A stretch of 7,250 bases of DNA from the NCBI GenBank assembly GCA_902783175.1, contig CACZQA010000234.1:1-7250 (forward strand), written 5' to 3'. Below the pieces are notes generated by a model that was given only the letters and a program-made list of their open reading frames with translations, did no database searches and was not told where the DNA came from. The position numbers and the translations under genes are program-made. This document shows positions 4,878 to 7,250 of the stretch, piece by piece. Position 1 is the first letter of the stretch; the number at the start of each line of letters is the position of its first letter. The stretch comes from an uncultured Coriobacteriaceae bacterium (GTDB lineage: Bacteria; Actinomycetota; Coriobacteriia; Coriobacteriales; QAMH01).

Positions 4878-5864
4878 ATGCCGGAGCTGACGGGCTATCG
4901 GGCCGATTCCACAGACCAAGCCGAGCTGGAGAAGCTCGTCGAAGTGCTCTCGGATAGCGAGAGGCTTCTCGACGAGACGATTGGCGCTGCGCTTGCCGAG
5001 ACTGATGTCGACCGGGCGATTTCCGATGTTCTCGAGCGGCTCGGGACGCAGGTGGGCGCACGTCGCGTCATCTTGTGCGAGATGATCGGCCGCAACAGGG
5101 TCACCTGCACCTACGAGTGGTCTGCCCACGGCGTCGAGCCGCTGGCCGGCAGCTTTGCGAATTTCAACGTCAAGCCCTTCAGCGACGCCTGGCGCGACTC
5201 GTTCAATGAACAGGGGGTTGCGAAGGCCTCGGCAGGCGAGGGGCTCGACCTGTGCGGTGCCGAGCGCGTCGTGGCCGTGCCCGTGTGTGTCGAGGGCCGT
5301 CGCGTGGGGTACGGCGTGGTCATCGACGCGTCGGAAGACATGCAGGCAGATTACGTGGGGCTGATGCGGCAGAGCCTCGCCTTCGCCGGTGTGCTGCTGC
5401 GCAAGAGAAACTACGCCAACGACAAGGACCGGTGGAATCGGCGCGACTCGGCAACGGGCGCGCAGAACAGGGCCTCTCTGTATGCCCAGGCACGGCATCT
5501 CGACAGGTCCGAGCCACTCGGGCTCGTGAGCTGTGACATCAACGGCCTGCGGGCAATCAATCGCGTACGGGGGTTCGAGGCAGGCGATGCCGCCATCGCG
5601 TGGCTGGCGCAGGCCATGCTCAAGTGCTTCCGCTCTGATGACGTGTTCAGGCTCGGGGACGACGAGTTCCTCGCCTGGCTGCCGGTTGTGAACGAGCTCT
5701 CCTTCTCGAAGCGCGTCGAGAAGCTGTGCGCGAAGATCTCGCGCGGACAGGTCGACGTCGCGTTTGCGCAGAAGTGGTACCCCTCGTGGGAGAACAGGGA
5801 TATCGACCAGCTCATCGACGAGATGGACGACCTGCGCATCAAGGGCAAGCGCGAGGGCCGATAG
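4878..5864 (+). CDS. GAF-like plus degenerate GGDEF domain regulatory protein
   Basis: The 328-residue product is soluble, with no membrane helix. After an amphipathic N terminus, residues about 30-175 look like a GAF-type sensor fold, in which the ligand cannot be inferred. A GGDEF-type domain spans about 187-328: D-S-A-T-G-A-Q-N-R at 190-198 matches the usual D-x-L-T-G-x-x-N-R, D220 is the expected metal aspartate, and N228 the guanine-contacting Asn. The signature at 260-264 reads G-D-D-E-F, so the second glycine is replaced by Asp. The usual Asp after N228 is Arg, and the G-H pair is G-F. No RxxD inhibitory site is seen at the standard spacing. Normal diguanylate cyclase activity is therefore doubtful; GTP or c-di-GMP sensing, or protein binding, is possible. 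ATG 4878 is chosen for CGGAGG (4867-4872) 5 bases before it. An in-frame ATG at 4854 is less likely because it lies too close to the candidate promoter. Confidence 0.88.
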   Translation: MPELTGYRADSTDQAELEKLVEVLSDSERLLDETIGAALAETDVDRAISDVLERLGTQVGARRVILCEMIGRNRVTCTYEWSAHGVEPLAGSFANFNVKPFSDAWRDSFNEQGVAKASAGEGLDLCGAERVVAVPVCVEGRRVGYGVVIDASEDMQADYVGLMRQSLAFAGVLLRKRNYANDKDRWNRRDSATGAQNRASLYAQARHLDRSEPLGLVSCDINGLRAINRVRGFEAGDAAIAWLAQAMLKCFRSDDVFRLGDDEFLAWLPVVNELSFSKRVEKLCAKISRGQVDVAFAQKWYPSWENRDIDQLIDEMDDLRIKGKREGR

Positions 5865-5906
5865 AGCTGATGACTCGGTTTGTCCGGAACAGCCCAGTCC
5901 ATGACA

Positions 5907-5954
5907 AAGCGCCCCTTCCCGGCTCGCAGTTGCGATTCGGGAAAAGGGGCGCTT
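5907..5954. terminator. Hairpin between convergent genes, probable bidirectional terminator
   Basis: AAGCGCCCCTTCCCG (5907-5921) pairs with CGGGAAAAGGGGCGCTT (5938-5954), with two extra A bases bulged in the right arm. Inside the loop TCGCA and TGCGA (5924-5928, 5931-5935) can pair further. No strong T-run follows on either strand. It sits between the stop at 5864 and the stop of the facing aminopeptidase at 6009, so it can act on both transcripts. The rest of this 144-base gap shows nothing else. Confidence 0.6.
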
Positions 5955-6008
5955 CGCAAAATTCACTTAGAAGCTGCCTGAAGGCCGTCTGCTATTTCGC
6001 GCCCGCCT

Positions 6009-7250
6009 TTACGCGTTGAGCAGGAACGCCTCGTAGCCCTTGCGCGCCTCGTAGAGGTCGGCCTTGCTGATGACCTCCCACGGCGCGTGCATCGACAGCA
6101 CGGGCACGCCGGAGTCGATGACGTCCATGTCGTACTTGGCGGGCAGGTAGGCGATGGTGCCGCCGCCTCCGATGTCGACCTTGCCCAGCTCGCAGGTGTG
6201 GTACACGACTCCGGCGTCGTCCATCACGCGGCGCACGAGCGCGACGAACTCGGCAGACGCATCGTTGGAGCCGCTCTTGCCGCGGGCGCCCGTGTACTTG
6301 TTGAACACGAGGCCACCGTGCAGGTAGCCGGCGTTCTTGGATTCGAACACGCTCGCGTAACTCTGGTCAACGCCCGCGGAGACGTCGGAGGAGAGCATGC
6401 GGGAATTCTTGAGCGCGCGGCGCAGGGCAATCTCGCCGCTTTCGCCCGCGAGTTCCATGACCTCGCGCATCGTGTTCTCGAAGAAGTTGGACGCCATGCC
6501 CGTCGCGCCCACCGAGCCGATCTCTTCCTTGTCGACGAGGATGGTGACGGCGGTGCGCTTGGGGTCTTTGACGGCGAGCTGTGCCTCGAGGCTCGGCCAG
6601 GCGCAGACGCTGTCGTCGTGGCCGTAGCCGAGAACCATGGAGCGGTCAAAACCGAGCTCGCGCGCACGGCCCGCCGGCACGACCTCGAGCTCTGCGGAGA
6701 GGAAGTCCTCTTCGGCGACATCGTATTTCTCGGCGAGAATCTTCAAGACGTTGGCCTTGACGGGCTCTTTCTCGGCGAGCTTTTCCCATGCGGGCCTGTC
6801 GTCGTCTCCGTCGGCGTCTTTGGAGGCATCCGCGTCGAGTACGAGCGGCTTGCCGCCGACGAGCAGGTCGAGCGCCTCGCCTTCGACGACCTTGCTCGCG
6901 TCCTTCTTCATCTGCTCATGCGCCAGGTGAATGAGTAGGTCGGTGACGACGAACACGGGGTCGGACGGATCTTCGCCCACCGTGACGGGCACGACGGTCC
7001 CGTCGGTCTTGGCGATGACGCCGTGAATGGCCAGCGGGAGCGTGACCCACTGGTACTTCTTGATGCCGCCGTAGTAGTGCGTGTCGAGAAACGCCAGGTC
7101 GGTGGACTCGTACAGCGGGTTCTGCTTGAGGTCGAGGCGCGGCGAGTCGATGTGCGCGCCCAAGATGTTGAGGCCATGCTCGAGCGGCTCGGTGCCCAGG
7201 TGCACGAGGATGAGGGCCTTGCCGTGCGTGTGCGCCCAGACCTTGTCGCC
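6009..7250 (-). CDS. M18-family zinc aminopeptidase, N terminus outside the window
   Basis: This is a cytoplasmic metallo-aminopeptidase of family M18, which removes N-terminal residues, often acidic or hydrophobic ones, from peptides using two zinc ions. In the 413 residues visible (numbered from the window edge) the metal and catalytic residues are present: H33 in H-I-D-S-P-R, D212 within G-H-D-D-S, E242 and E243 in D-K-E-E-I-G-S, D289 in S-S-D-V-S-A-G, and H388 in S-M-H-A-P-W-E. The H-Y-Y-G-G-I-K-K-Y-Q-W block is also typical of the family. The frame is open to the right edge and family members have about 450-480 residues, so some 50 N-terminal residues and the start lie outside. The GTG at 7205 is an internal valine, not a start. 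An acidic stretch at about residues 139-151 sits in a loop region that varies in the family. All catalytic residues are intact, so the enzyme should be active. Confidence 0.95.
   Translation of the reverse strand, partial: GDKVWAHTHGKALILVHLGTEPLEHGLNILGAHIDSPRLDLKQNPLYESTDLAFLDTHYYGGIKKYQWVTLPLAIHGVIAKTDGTVVPVTVGEDPSDPVFVVTDLLIHLAHEQMKKDASKVVEGEALDLLVGGKPLVLDADASKDADGDDDRPAWEKLAEKEPVKANVLKILAEKYDVAEEDFLSAELEVVPAGRARELGFDRSMVLGYGHDDSVCAWPSLEAQLAVKDPKRTAVTILVDKEEIGSVGATGMASNFFENTMREVMELAGESGEIALRRALKNSRMLSSDVSAGVDQSYASVFESKNAGYLHGGLVFNKYTGARGKSGSNDASAEFVALVRRVMDDAGVVYHTCELGKVDIGGGGTIAYLPAKYDMDVIDSGVPVLSMHAPWEVISKADLYEARKGYEAFLLNA

Noticed and set aside
4701..5966. 421-residue open frame antisense to the GAF/GGDEF-like gene
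   Set aside because: The plus strand has recognisable GGDEF-type motifs and a ribosome site. The antisense frame runs through the terminator and the promoter region and resembles no family.
6087..6938. 283-residue plus-strand frame inside the aminopeptidase gene
   Set aside because: The minus strand holds all the M18 metal and catalytic residues in order. The plus frame is an Ala/Val/Gly/Arg-rich shadow.

Overview
The window is about 7.2 kb of high-GC, densely coding bacterial DNA. High GC, GTG starts with strong AGGAGG-type ribosome sites, alanine-rich lysine/glutamate helices and several short zinc-ribbon plus single-membrane-helix proteins suggest a member of the Actinomycetota, probably Coriobacteriia (the Collinsella/Olsenella/Eggerthella part of the tree). 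That placement is an inference from style, not a marker-gene assignment. No rRNA, tRNA, CRISPR array, insertion sequence or phage gene is visible.

Layout. (1) 64-1083 (+): a membrane-anchored extracellular protein of unknown function. (2) 1156-1602 (-): a YqeY/GatB-like protein, convergent with gene 1 across two interleaved inverted repeats. (3) 1722-3197 (+): a zinc-ribbon, acidic-linker, membrane-helix protein whose outer part is a paralog of gene 1; it diverges from yqeY over a symmetric ATTGTAA-N10-TTACAAT element. (4) 3301-4257 (+): a long coiled-coil protein with a C-terminal membrane anchor. (5) 4399-4659 (-): a small zinc-ribbon protein, also C-terminally membrane-anchored, convergent with gene 4 across a clear terminator hairpin. 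(6) 4878-5864 (+): a GAF-like plus degenerate GGDEF regulatory protein, divergent from gene 5. (7) 6009-7250 (-): an M18-family zinc aminopeptidase that runs off the right edge.

How they may fit together. Four of the seven genes (1, 3, 4, 5) encode proteins with exactly one membrane helix and a predicted cytoplasmic N terminus. Two of these carry N-terminal zinc ribbons with identical cysteine spacing, and two share an extracellular module. This resembles, at the level of architecture only, zinc-ribbon/membrane/extracellular proteins such as TcaA and YvbJ, so an envelope-sensing or envelope-scaffold role is possible but unproven. YqeY and the M18 aminopeptidase look like ordinary housekeeping neighbours. 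The GGDEF-like protein has lost the second glycine of its signature and is more likely a nucleotide sensor or scaffold than a normal diguanylate cyclase.

Four of the coding sequences begin downstream of the longest possible reading frame or at GTG. The starts given here were chosen from ribosome-site position and family length. Every intergenic gap is under 300 bases, and what each holds is described below.
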